64,000 nucleotides of DNA from Streptomyces sp. NBC_00223 (GTDB lineage: Bacteria > Actinomycetota > Actinomycetes > Streptomycetales > Streptomycetaceae). The stretch is taken from the NCBI RefSeq assembly GCF_036199905.1, contig NZ_CP108109.1, forward strand, positions 7,320,501 through 7,384,500, given 5' to 3'. The notes beneath the pieces were generated by a model. It was given only the letters and a program-made list of their open reading frames with translations, was not told the origin of the DNA and did no database searches. Of the stretch, positions 7,676 through 16,049 are shown in pieces. A program made the position numbers and the translations under genes. Positions within the stretch are counted from its first letter, which is position 1, and every line of letters begins with the position of its first letter.

Positions 7676-9856
7676 TCAGCCCCTGCCGCTGTCGCCGGGC
7701 CCGGCGGGCACCGGATGGGCCACGCCACTCGGCACCGGCAGCTGCCCGATGGAGGCTCGTACCGTGATCGGGCCGAGCGACACGCTCAGGTTCAGCAGCG
7801 CGGGCACGGACCCGGACGGCAGCGTCAGCGCCACCGCGCTCTGTAGCAGCCCCGGCTGGGTCCAGCCGGAGACCGCGCCCGCGTACGCGTCGCCGAAGGC
7901 CGTCGTACCGAGGAGCTGGTTCTGCCGGGTACCGGCCGGCATCGTCGCGCTGACCTGGGTGCCGACGGGCGCGCTGACGGTGACCGTGTCACCGATCCGG
8001 TAGCCGGTGACCTTGCCCGACTTGACCGCCGTGTCCCACGCGGCCCGCCGCTGCAACTCGGTGCCGATGTCCGAGGTCCGCAGATCGACCATCGGGGTGT
8101 CGGCGGTGAACAGCGCCGCGTAGTCGCCGAGGATACGTTCCAGCACCGGGTAGGCGATGCGCTGCTCGGAGAGGTTCGACTGGTGGATGAAGTGCGGCCG
8201 AGGGTTGTTGCCGATCACATGACCCAGGTCGATCTTCGCCTCCAGCGGCACGATGTACGACTGGTAGCCGGTCTCCGGGTCCAACGGCGCCGTCAGACAG
8301 GTGGAGTTGCCCGACGTGCCGCACACGCCGCTGCCGCCCTGGGCCGCGTCGGTGTAGACCCAGTTGTACTCGTCGGTCTCCTCCTGCGGCGTGGCGGCGT
8401 TGTAGAAGACGTTCATCGGGAAGCGCGGCACGGTCACCGCGGGACCGACCTGACGCTGCTGCGGCTCACGGGAGTTGTCGCTCGCCAGGTAGGTGACGCC
8501 GAGCTGGGTGAGCGCCGGTGCGAGGTTCGGGTTGTCGTCCGGCTGCTGCGGCAGGGACTTGAGGCCGGAGTGCTCCCCGGTCACCAACTCGCCGTTGTTC
8601 AGGGACAGTCCGTGCTTGACCGCCCAGGAACGGTTGTCCTGCACGCTGGAGAGGATGTCGGCCTTGCTCACCCACTGCGTGGCGCCGTTCGTCCCGGTCG
8701 CGCAGCGCCACGGCACCACGCTCACATCCTGCACGCACCCCAGGAAGGGGTGCAGATAGGTGTGGTTGACCCAGCGGTAGGTGCTCTTGTCGGCGGTCAG
8801 CCGGTCCGCGAGCGGGTCGTCGGTGGTGCCGTGGTCGGCCTTCCAGTCCTCGCTGCCACCGCCGTTGAAGACGAAGTCGAAGGTGAGGCCGTGCGCCTGC
8901 GACCACTGCTTGGCGTACGTCGCGTCGGCCGCCGTCATCCGGATCGGATCGGTGTCCTCACCGGTGCCCGGCGGACAGTCCACGTCCCCCGGCGTGCAGT
9001 TGAGCGTGGGGTTCCACCGGTCGTCGGCGAGGAAGACGTCGTCGACCTGCACCTCGAAGTAGTTGCGGTCGGCGCCGAGATGGACGCCGCGGGTCATCCA
9101 CTCCACGATGCCGCGGGCCAGCAGCCGGAACTGCTCCTGGTACTGGTTGTAGACGAACGTCAGCACCAGCTCGTCGCGTCCGTCGTGCGTGTACTGGCCG
9201 ACCAGCGTCCCGCGCCGGGTGGTGCCGGGAATCGGCGCGTCCACCAGCGTGGTGAAGGCCGCGCCCGCCGCCTGCTGGGCCAGCGGGACCGCCAGATAGC
9301 CGTAACTCTCGTCCTGGTCCGGTGCGTTGTCCTCGAAGGGCACCGCGCCCCTGAGGTACCCGAAGCCGCCGGCCCTGCCCTGCGCGGTCACCTGCCCCGA
9401 CATGCCGTCGAGCGGACCGACGTACCCCGAGTCCTGCGCGTAGTCCAGGCCGACCCCCGGCTGCGCGTAGGTGTAGGCGTCCACCTGCCGGATGCCGTAC
9501 GTCGTCTCGTACGCGATCAGCGCGGCCATCTCGGCGGACCCCGCGCCGAACGGGTTGTCGTTCGGCAGCACCACCGACTGGAACTTGGCCCGCGGACGGC
9601 CCGAGACCGTGTCGCTGAGAAACGCCGCGTCGATCGCCGGGCGGCCGGCCCTGGTCAGGTCGACCCGGGTGTACGGGGTGCCCGCCCCGTCGAGTTCCGC
9701 GGTGACGGCCGCGGTCGCGGGGCCGCCGTCGTCCACGACCAGGACCCGCAGATCGATCCTCGGGGCCGTCGCCGCACTCGCCGCCGACGGTGCCACCCCG
9801 AGCGCCACCATGGCCGAAGCCGCACTGATGGCGGCAGCGCGCAATGCTCTGCCCAT
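7676..9856 (-). CDS. Secreted Agd3-like polysaccharide deacetylase
   Basis: A 726-residue exported protein resembling Agd3, the fungal galactosaminogalactan deacetylase (CBM87 followed by CE18). The start at 9856 has GGAGG ten bases upstream and begins a signal peptide ending near ASA-AT (residue 30). NodB-like metal-binding residues are visible: the Asp pair 272-273 in VQVDDVF and the HxxxH pair His365/His369 in NHTYLHP. The segment before Asp272 fits a carbohydrate-binding module, and a beta-rich C-terminal part follows the catalytic domain. It presumably de-N-acetylates the exported polymer outside the cell, giving positive charge and adhesiveness, as PelA and Agd3 do. It is the first gene of the operon. 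Family assignment is strong; activity is untested. Confidence 0.88.
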   Translation of the reverse strand: MGRALRAAAISAASAMVALGVAPSAASAATAPRIDLRVLVVDDGGPATAAVTAELDGAGTPYTRVDLTRAGRPAIDAAFLSDTVSGRPRAKFQSVVLPNDNPFGAGSAEMAALIAYETTYGIRQVDAYTYAQPGVGLDYAQDSGYVGPLDGMSGQVTAQGRAGGFGYLRGAVPFEDNAPDQDESYGYLAVPLAQQAAGAAFTTLVDAPIPGTTRRGTLVGQYTHDGRDELVLTFVYNQYQEQFRLLARGIVEWMTRGVHLGADRNYFEVQVDDVFLADDRWNPTLNCTPGDVDCPPGTGEDTDPIRMTAADATYAKQWSQAHGLTFDFVFNGGGSEDWKADHGTTDDPLADRLTADKSTYRWVNHTYLHPFLGCVQDVSVVPWRCATGTNGATQWVSKADILSSVQDNRSWAVKHGLSLNNGELVTGEHSGLKSLPQQPDDNPNLAPALTQLGVTYLASDNSREPQQRQVGPAVTVPRFPMNVFYNAATPQEETDEYNWVYTDAAQGGSGVCGTSGNSTCLTAPLDPETGYQSYIVPLEAKIDLGHVIGNNPRPHFIHQSNLSEQRIAYPVLERILGDYAALFTADTPMVDLRTSDIGTELQRRAAWDTAVKSGKVTGYRIGDTVTVSAPVGTQVSATMPAGTRQNQLLGTTAFGDAYAGAVSGWTQPGLLQSAVALTLPSGSVPALLNLSVSLGPITVRASIGQLPVPSGVAHPVPAGPGDSGRG

Positions 9857-9874
9857 AGATGTAATTCCTCCCCC

Positions 9875-9936
9875 GAAGGGCGTACCGCCGATGACGGCGA
9901 TACGCCCTTCTGCCGACACGGCCCGAGCGGGCCGTA
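9875..9936 (-). other. Two consecutive hairpins in the agd3-like leader
   Basis: On the transcript of the minus strand a stem with perfect 7-8 bp arms around agcg (9919-9936) is followed by a 15-bp stem with one mismatch (9875-9889 with 9896-9910), which ends just before the ribosome binding site. This could be a structured 5' leader or attenuator. It does not match a riboswitch class I can name. Confidence 0.5.
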
Positions 9937-10346
9937 TTTCCGGGCACCATCGTCAGGCACCTCGGGGAGGACTTGTGGCAATTTCGCGGAGGTCGCGCAG
10001 CAGTTCAGAGGATCGGGCGGGCCGAATTCCGCGTGCTCGGTGCGTCGGCCTGCGGTTTTACCGTCTGTCATGTTCAGAGCGCGATGGGATCATCGACCTG
10101 AATGATGAATGGGCGAGCGTATTTACGATTATTCGGTTCCGAATTCGTCCGGTAGATTCACCAGGTTGTGGCGGTACGCGGGCGGAGTCCCACGGCCCCC
10201 GCGGGTACGCGGACCGAGGTCGGGCGCGCGGCCGTGGGAGCAGGCCGCGCGGGACGGCCGCGCCCGGCGGCATGAGGGCCGTGGATCGGGCCGGACGGCC
10301 TCGGACCCGCCGCGAGGGGCGCCGCCCCCGGCGCCGCGCCCGATCA
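9937..10346. other. Intergenic region upstream of the Pel-like operon
   Basis: About 410 bases without a credible gene. 10066-10190 is relatively AT-rich for this genome and is the likely place for the operon promoter, but I cannot assign -35 and -10 boxes with confidence. Confidence 0.5.
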
Positions 10347-10562
10347 CTAGAGGGGCGGAGTCGGGATCGGCTTGGGCTCCGGCGTCGGCGGCACCGGTTC
10401 GGGCGCGGGCGACGGGGGAGTGGGCTCAGGACCCGGCGGAGTGGGGATCGGATTGGGGGCAGGACCCGGGACCGGCCGGGGTCCGGGACCCGGTGTCGGA
10501 TCAGGACCCGGCGGTGGGTCGCCCGGGCGCGGTGGGGTCGGATTGGGGTACGGCTCGGTCAT
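10347..10562 (-). CDS. Small proline-rich protein
   Basis: A 71-residue protein that is nearly half proline, built of PxP and PGP repeats (for example PTPPRPGDPPPGPDP). The ATG at 10562 has a GGGAGG five bases upstream, which favours real translation. Upstream in-frame sequence is Arg/Gly-rich and lacks coding character. There is no signal peptide or membrane segment. The function is unknown. Low complexity makes accidental open reading possible, so confidence is moderate. Confidence 0.5.
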   Translation of the reverse strand: MTEPYPNPTPPRPGDPPPGPDPTPGPGPRPVPGPAPNPIPTPPGPEPTPPSPAPEPVPPTPEPKPIPTPPL

Positions 10563-11281
10563 CGGGCCCTCCCGGGAGGCAGGGCGCGGGGCTCTCGGAC
10601 GTCCCCGCGGCTGGACGTACCCTCGCGTACCCGGTCGGGGCGTACCCATACGTGCGACCTCGTACCCGCCTCGTACGCGGGCCGCGCTGTACGTACACCG
10701 CCTGCTGGTACGTCCTCCGGCCTTGTACGCCCATCCCGTACGCCCGCCGTCTCGTACGCCGCGCGCACCCGTGCCCGGCGCGCCCTGCCGCACGCCCCCG
10801 CGCGCGCTTCGTCAGAGCGAACCGCGCCGGGATCGGCAACCGCGCTCCGGCGCAGTCGAGTCATTGCGGGCAACTGATCCGCGGTGGAAGGAGCCGGCTG
10901 TGCCCCAGCCGTTGGCCGTCGGCCCCGACTGCCCCCAGGAGCGGCGGTCGGTTCGCCGGACGGCGAGCGGAAGCTTGCGAGAGTCGCCTCCAGTCGCGCT
11001 CGCCACCGGCTTCGCGCCGCCCCGCCGACGAGGAGCGGGGTTCCCCGGCGTCGAAGGTTCGGCGGCCCCGCCGGAGCCGCCCCGGCCACCCGGGCGAGGC
11101 TCGCGCCCCTGCCCCCGCCGGAGGCGGTGGTCGGCCTGCGCGGTAGCGCGGGGAGTACGCGGCCCGCGTTGCCGCCTCGCGGCGGCTTCGCGCCGCACGC
11201 GATGCGGAGCCCCTGGCCATGACTGTCCGAAGGTCGGCGGGCCCGTGCACCGCCCCGCCGGAGCTTCGCTCCCGGCGCGTG
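10563..11281. other. Gene-poor region with GTAC-rich tract
   Basis: No convincing gene. Between about 10615 and 10765 the tetramer GTAC recurs roughly every 10 to 20 bases, often as CGTAC or GTACG. The following sequence to 11281 is GC-rich with recurring cggcttcgcgccg-type blocks; its open frames are Arg/Gly/Pro-rich and overlap on both strands, typical of non-coding high-GC DNA. Confidence 0.6.
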
Positions 11282-11700
11282 GGCGGCCTCGCCGAGCCCC
11301 GTCGCCGAGGTTGATCGTGCCGTGCGTGGGGGCCGTTCTGGCGGTGTGCGTGGGCGGTCCCGCCCCGGGCTGCGGGGCTGCGGGGCTGCGGGACCTTCGC
11401 CCCCAGTGTGTGGGCGAGGGCTCGCTGACGCGCCCGCCCCCGCTGGGGGCTTCGCCGCCGGTCTCCGCCACGGTCGACGGCATTCCGCGCCGGGGGGCCG
11501 CCCGCTGGGGCTCAGGCGGCCTCGCCGAGCCCCGTCGCCGAGGTTGATCGTGCCGCGCGCGGGGGGCGTTCTGGCGGTGTGCGTGGGCGGACCCGCCCCG
11601 GGCTGCGGAGTCGCGGGAGCTTCGCTCCCAGCTGTGGGCGAGGGCTCGCTGACGCCGCCCGCCCCGCCGGGGCTTCGCCGCCGGCCCCTGCCGCGGTCCG
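11282..11700. repeat. Imperfect 234-bp direct repeats
   Basis: Two imperfect copies start at about 11282 and 11516. Both open with ggcggcctcgccgagccccg and gtcgccgaggttgatcgtgc, continue through gttctggcggtgtgcgtggg, and end near the ggcttcgccgccgg block. No transposase or reading frame is associated. They may be relics of a repeated non-coding element. Confidence 0.75.
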
Positions 11701-11892
11701 CCGGCCCCCCGCCTGGGGCCCCGGGCCGCCCCCGGGCGGCCTGCCCTGGGGCGGTCTTCGGGGCTGGAGGGGCGGGTGGGGGGTGGGGCGAGGGATAATG
11801 GGCGTGATTGGCCATAAAGCGTGCCGCACTGTCCTGGTGATCCGTCTCCCGGACGTGGTCTCCGACCTCAGGTCCGACCCCGGAGCATGCGC

Positions 11893-14061
11893 ATGACCCC
11901 TCGCAAGCGACTGGCCCGCGGTGTTCACGATTCCCGCCTCGCCCTGACACGCCGACCGGTCACCCCGGCCGTCGGCCCGGAGGAGCGGCTCGCCCTGAAC
12001 GGCATGGGCAGCTTCGACTGGGATCTCGACCACGGCATCTTCGACCTGGACGAAGCCGGCCTGCGGGTCTTCGACCTGGGGCCGGGTGAGTTCGACCGCC
12101 GGATCGACTCACTCGTGCTGCGCGTGACCCCCGAGGAGGGCGCCCGACTGGACAGCGCTCTCCGCAAGGCCCTCCAATCGGGTGAACGCAGCTACGGCCG
12201 GTACTTCCAGGTCACCCGCCGCGACGGCGTCAAGCAGTGGACCCACGCCCAGGGCACGATCCTGCGGGACGAGGTGGGCAACGCCTACCGCGTCGTGGGC
12301 ATCGTCAGGGACGCCACGAGAGAGCTCGCCGAGGCCCCGCCGCCCGCCGGCGACGGCGGCAAAGGCCGCGGCGGCCCCCGGCCCGAGCCCGAGGGCCGCA
12401 GTTTCTCCTCGATCGTCCGCCGCACGACCGAAGCGCTGTCGCACGCCGTGACCGTGGAGGACGTCACGGCGGTCCTCACCGGCGCCGGCGGCCTGGAACG
12501 CTTCGGCGCGGATGGCCTCTCGCTCGGCCTGATCCGGGGCGGCAACTTCCAGATCGTCGCGGTGAGCGGCGACCGCCTGGAACAGTTCCGCGACATCCAG
12601 ATGCGGCGGCTGGACGAGTCACTGCCGCTGGCCCAGGCCGCGACGACCCAGCAGCCCCGGTTCGCCACGTCCTTCGCCGAACTGGGAGAGCGTTTTCCCC
12701 TCTCCCGCCCGTTCCTCGACAGCATCGGCCTGGACGCCGCCGCCTTTCTGCCGCTGATCGCCCAGGCCCGTTCGATCGGCGGCCTCGCGCTCTTCTACGG
12801 CGGCGGCCGCCACGAGTTCAGCCGTGAGGACCGCGAACTGGCCATGGCACTGGCGGGTATCCTCGCCCAGTCGCTGCAACGCGCGATCCTCTTCGACCAG
12901 GAACGCGAGTTCGCCACCGGACTCCAGTCCGCGATGCTGCCCCGGCACATCCCCCGGTTCGAGGGCGCCGAGATCGCCGTGCGCTACCACTCCGCGTGGA
13001 GCGGCCGCGAGGTCGGCGGCGACTGGTACGACGTCGTGGGCCTGCCGCAGAACCGGGTCGGCCTGGTCGTCGGCGACGTCCAGGGCCACGACACCCACGC
13101 GGCCGCCGTCATGGGCCAGTTGAGGATCGCGCTCCGCGCCTACGCCGCCGAGGGCCATCCGCCGTCCACCGTGCTCGCCCGCGCCTCCCGCTTCCTCGCC
13201 GAACTCGACACCGAACGCTTCGCCACCTGCGCCTACGCCCAACTCGACCTGGACAGCGGCACCGTGCGCACGGCCCGCGCCGGGCACCTCGGCCCGCTGA
13301 TCCGGTACACCGACGGCCGTACCGCCTGGCCCAACGTACGCGGCGGGCTGCCGCTGGGCCTGGCCACCGCGCTCGACCTGCACGAGTTCCCCGAGACCCG
13401 GCTCGACCTCGTACCGGGCGAGACCCTGGTCTTCTGCACCGACGGCCTGATCGAGGAGCGCGGCCAGGACATCGGCGTCGGCATGGAGACCCTCGCCGAG
13501 ACCGTCCACCACGGCCCGCAGCGCGCCGAGGAACTCGCCGACCACCTCGCCGACAACCTCTGGGAGCGCTGGGGCTCCAACGACGACGTGGCCCTGCTGA
13601 TCCTGCGCAGGTCCCCCGACCCCGGTGCCATCGGCTCCGCGCGCATCCACCAGTACGTGCACCAGGCCGACCCCGAGGGACTGGTCGAGGCACGGACGGC
13701 GCTGCGGCTGGCGCTCGACGACTGGGGCCTGTCCGACCTCGCCGACGACATCGAACTCGCCGCGGGCGAACTGCTCGTCAATGTCCTGCTGCACACCGAG
13801 GGCGGCGCCGTCCTCACCCTGGAGGTGCTGCCGGAGCCGGTGCGCCGGGTACGGCTGTCCGTGCAGGACCGCTCCAGCGTCTGGCCGCGCCGCAGGTCCC
13901 CCGGCGAGGCGGCCACCTCCGGCCGCGGACTGCTGATGATCGACGCGCTCGCGGCCCGCTGGGGTGTCGAGCCGCGCGGCGACGGCAAGGCCGTGTGGTG
14001 CGAGTTCGGCCCCCGGGCCGACGAGGCGGGCAGCCGGTCGCCCGCCCGGAGTGCGGGCTGA
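11893..14061 (+). CDS. PAS-GAF-PP2C (SpoIIE)-ATPase regulatory phosphatase
   Basis: A 722-residue cytosolic signalling protein. A PAS domain (about residues 35-150) is followed by a GAF domain (about 185-345), a SpoIIE-type PP2C phosphatase domain (about 365-580, motif GREVGGDWYDV) and a C-terminal RsbW-like histidine-kinase-type ATPase (ELAAGELLVNVLLH, SGRGLLMIDAL). Such proteins reset anti-sigma-factor antagonists in partner-switching control of sigma-B-like factors and are numerous in Streptomyces. I chose the ATG at 11893, seven bases after GGAG; an alternative ATG at 11887 is too close to that site. No anti-sigma or antagonist gene lies beside it, so its partner is unknown. Confidence 0.9.
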   Translation: MTPRKRLARGVHDSRLALTRRPVTPAVGPEERLALNGMGSFDWDLDHGIFDLDEAGLRVFDLGPGEFDRRIDSLVLRVTPEEGARLDSALRKALQSGERSYGRYFQVTRRDGVKQWTHAQGTILRDEVGNAYRVVGIVRDATRELAEAPPPAGDGGKGRGGPRPEPEGRSFSSIVRRTTEALSHAVTVEDVTAVLTGAGGLERFGADGLSLGLIRGGNFQIVAVSGDRLEQFRDIQMRRLDESLPLAQAATTQQPRFATSFAELGERFPLSRPFLDSIGLDAAAFLPLIAQARSIGGLALFYGGGRHEFSREDRELAMALAGILAQSLQRAILFDQEREFATGLQSAMLPRHIPRFEGAEIAVRYHSAWSGREVGGDWYDVVGLPQNRVGLVVGDVQGHDTHAAAVMGQLRIALRAYAAEGHPPSTVLARASRFLAELDTERFATCAYAQLDLDSGTVRTARAGHLGPLIRYTDGRTAWPNVRGGLPLGLATALDLHEFPETRLDLVPGETLVFCTDGLIEERGQDIGVGMETLAETVHHGPQRAEELADHLADNLWERWGSNDDVALLILRRSPDPGAIGSARIHQYVHQADPEGLVEARTALRLALDDWGLSDLADDIELAAGELLVNVLLHTEGGAVLTLEVLPEPVRRVRLSVQDRSSVWPRRRSPGEAATSGRGLLMIDALAARWGVEPRGDGKAVWCEFGPRADEAGSRSPARSAG

Positions 14062-14088
14062 CGACCGGCCGGCCGAACCGACGTGCCG

Positions 14089-15606
14089 TCAACTCACCGT
14101 GAGCGCGGTGTCGTCGATCACGAACGACGTCTGGAGCTTGGACCCCTCGACCCCGGTGAACTTCACCGTCACGGTCTGCCCCGCGTACGCGCCCAGGTTG
14201 AAGCTCCGCTGTGTGTAGCCGGTGGCCGCGTCGAGGTTGGAGTACGTGGCCAGGGTGCTCAGCACCGTGCCGGAGGAGTTGAGCACCTGGGCCTTGAGCG
14301 TGTCGTACGCGGTCGAGCCGGTCTCGGCGGTGTCGACGTGCAGCCAGAAGGTCAGGGTCGCCGCGCAGCCGGACGGGACGGCGACGCTCTGGGAGAGTGT
14401 GTCCGTGGTGGCCTGGCCGTATCCGTCGAGCCATGCCTTGTACGAACCGCTGTGCGCGGCCTCGGCGGTGGCGTTGGTGATGACACCGCTGCTCGCCGAC
14501 CAGGACGAACCGCCGGACTCGAAGCCGGGGTTGGCGAGCAGTTGCGTCGAGGCGCACCCGCCGGTGCCTCCGGTGGTGCCGCCCGAGGTCGTACCGGTGG
14601 TCGTGCCGCCGGACGTACCGCTGCCGGCCAGCCACGCGGTGGCGTTCAGCGCGAGGGCCGCGTCGGTGCCGGCCGGGTCGTTCCATCCGTCGTAGAGCGT
14701 GTTGCCGGACTGACCGGTGCCGTCGTCGGCCGGCGAGCTGTCGCCCCAGATCGCCACCCGGCCGCTGCCGAAGGTGCTCGTGACGAAGAACGCGCCGGAG
14801 TTGCCGGAGTAACCCGTGCGGTAGAGCAGGCCCTTGACGGCCGGGTTGTCGTTCGGCTTGAGGGTGAAGGTGGTGCCGTCGCGCAGGATGCTGCCGGTCA
14901 CCGTGCCGAACGGGCCGTGCAGCACGGGGTTCGAGGAGTCGCTGATCGCGCGCGGATTGTCCGTGCTGACGTCGAGCAGGTCGACGGAGAAGCCGAACGG
15001 GTCGGTGTTGTCCACGCCGTTGTTCGTCAGCAGGTCGTTGATGACGGCCGGGGAGTCGTAACCGTCGTTGTTGCGGTCGCTGTTGTTGTGGTCGGAGATC
15101 AGGAACAGCCCGCCGCCGTTCTTCACGAACGTCATCACGGCGGTCTTCTCCGCGGCGCTGAGGCGGATGTTGGGCTCGGGCAGCACGAACGTGTCGAATT
15201 TGCCGAGGTCCTGGGCGTTGGACGAGTCGCCGTAGGTGATGGTCCGTCCCGACGGCAGGGTGTTGAGCACATAGCCGCCCGACTTCTGCAGGGCCACGCC
15301 CCACGAGGACAGGGCGCCCGTCCAGTCGGTCTCCGCGGAGGGTGAGGACTTCTGGCCCAGCGGGTCGGGCTGGCTGGTGCTGATGATCCAGTCGGCGTTT
15401 CCGGCGGTCTCGGCCTTGGTGTTGTCGAAGAGCACACGATGCGTGGCGGCCGCCTGGCCGACAGCGGCGGCGTTGCCGGCGGGCGCCGCCGCGTGCGCGC
15501 TGGCGGAGCTGAGGCCGGCGGCGGTGAGGGCGAGCGCGGCGAGCGCGGTGGCCGCGGTGGTCACGACGCCGCCGCGGGGGAGTCGGGGGGTTCGGGGGAC
15601 GGACAT
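14089..15606 (-). CDS. Secreted protein with GATase-like domain and C-terminal CBM-like domain
   Basis: A 505-residue exported protein. A signal peptide (residues 1 to about 38, ending SAHAAA) is followed by a domain of about 290 residues with FDTFVLPEPN and the turn NGGGLFLISDHNN, typical of class-I glutamine-amidotransferase-like folds seen in secreted hydrolase-annotated proteins. After a Gly/Thr/Ser linker near residue 335 comes a beta-sandwich domain (LANPGFESG to the end), like many carbohydrate-binding modules. No catalytic Cys is apparent in the first domain, so it may be a binding or structural protein. It converges with the phosphatase gene (27-nt gap). The substrate is unknown. Confidence 0.8.
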   Translation of the reverse strand: MSVPRTPRLPRGGVVTTAATALAALALTAAGLSSASAHAAAPAGNAAAVGQAAATHRVLFDNTKAETAGNADWIISTSQPDPLGQKSSPSAETDWTGALSSWGVALQKSGGYVLNTLPSGRTITYGDSSNAQDLGKFDTFVLPEPNIRLSAAEKTAVMTFVKNGGGLFLISDHNNSDRNNDGYDSPAVINDLLTNNGVDNTDPFGFSVDLLDVSTDNPRAISDSSNPVLHGPFGTVTGSILRDGTTFTLKPNDNPAVKGLLYRTGYSGNSGAFFVTSTFGSGRVAIWGDSSPADDGTGQSGNTLYDGWNDPAGTDAALALNATAWLAGSGTSGGTTTGTTSGGTTGGTGGCASTQLLANPGFESGGSSWSASSGVITNATAEAAHSGSYKAWLDGYGQATTDTLSQSVAVPSGCAATLTFWLHVDTAETGSTAYDTLKAQVLNSSGTVLSTLATYSNLDAATGYTQRSFNLGAYAGQTVTVKFTGVEGSKLQTSFVIDDTALTVS

Positions 15607-16049
15607 CCGTCAACCTCCGGGTGGGGGGTGGAGAGCGGGGACGGTGAACGAAGGGGAGCTGGAGGGCATTCTTCGCGCGTAGAGCCTGGGACTGGTGTGC
15701 CCGGTGTTGCGGTTGTGTGAACGTCTCGCGGCGAACGGGTGAGGGCGGACCCGGGTGTTCCCGGGCCGGCTCGCTCCCGGGACACGGACCGCGCGCCAAC
15801 CCGGACCCCGCGCGTGCCTGGAGGCGCCTTCGCCCATCGGCCCCGGGTCCGTCACGCCCCCGGAAGCGACCGGCCGTCCTGACCCGGATGGCGGGTGAGC
15901 CGTCGCGGGGTAGGGCGGCCCGGGAGACGATCGGGTGCAGCGTCGCTTGGAACGGGACCGGGCGGGCAGGCGGCCGAGACCCGGCCCGCCGACGGCGCAC
16001 GCCCGGGCGGCCCCGGACCTCGGGCCGCGCCCCGCAGGAGAGGAGCATC
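15607..16049. other. Divergent intergenic region
   Basis: 443 bases between two divergently transcribed genes. No convincing gene, palindrome or promoter was found; a GGAGAGGAG ribosome binding site lies at its right end. Confidence 0.5.

Noticed and set aside
9857..10100. Cyclic-di-GMP or other known riboswitch before the Pel-like operon
   Set aside because: The hairpins are clear but no consensus core of a known class is visible.
10812..11950. Several long minus-strand frames in the repeat region
   Set aside because: Arg/Pro/Gly-rich, mutually overlapping, and produced by repeats containing no known domain.
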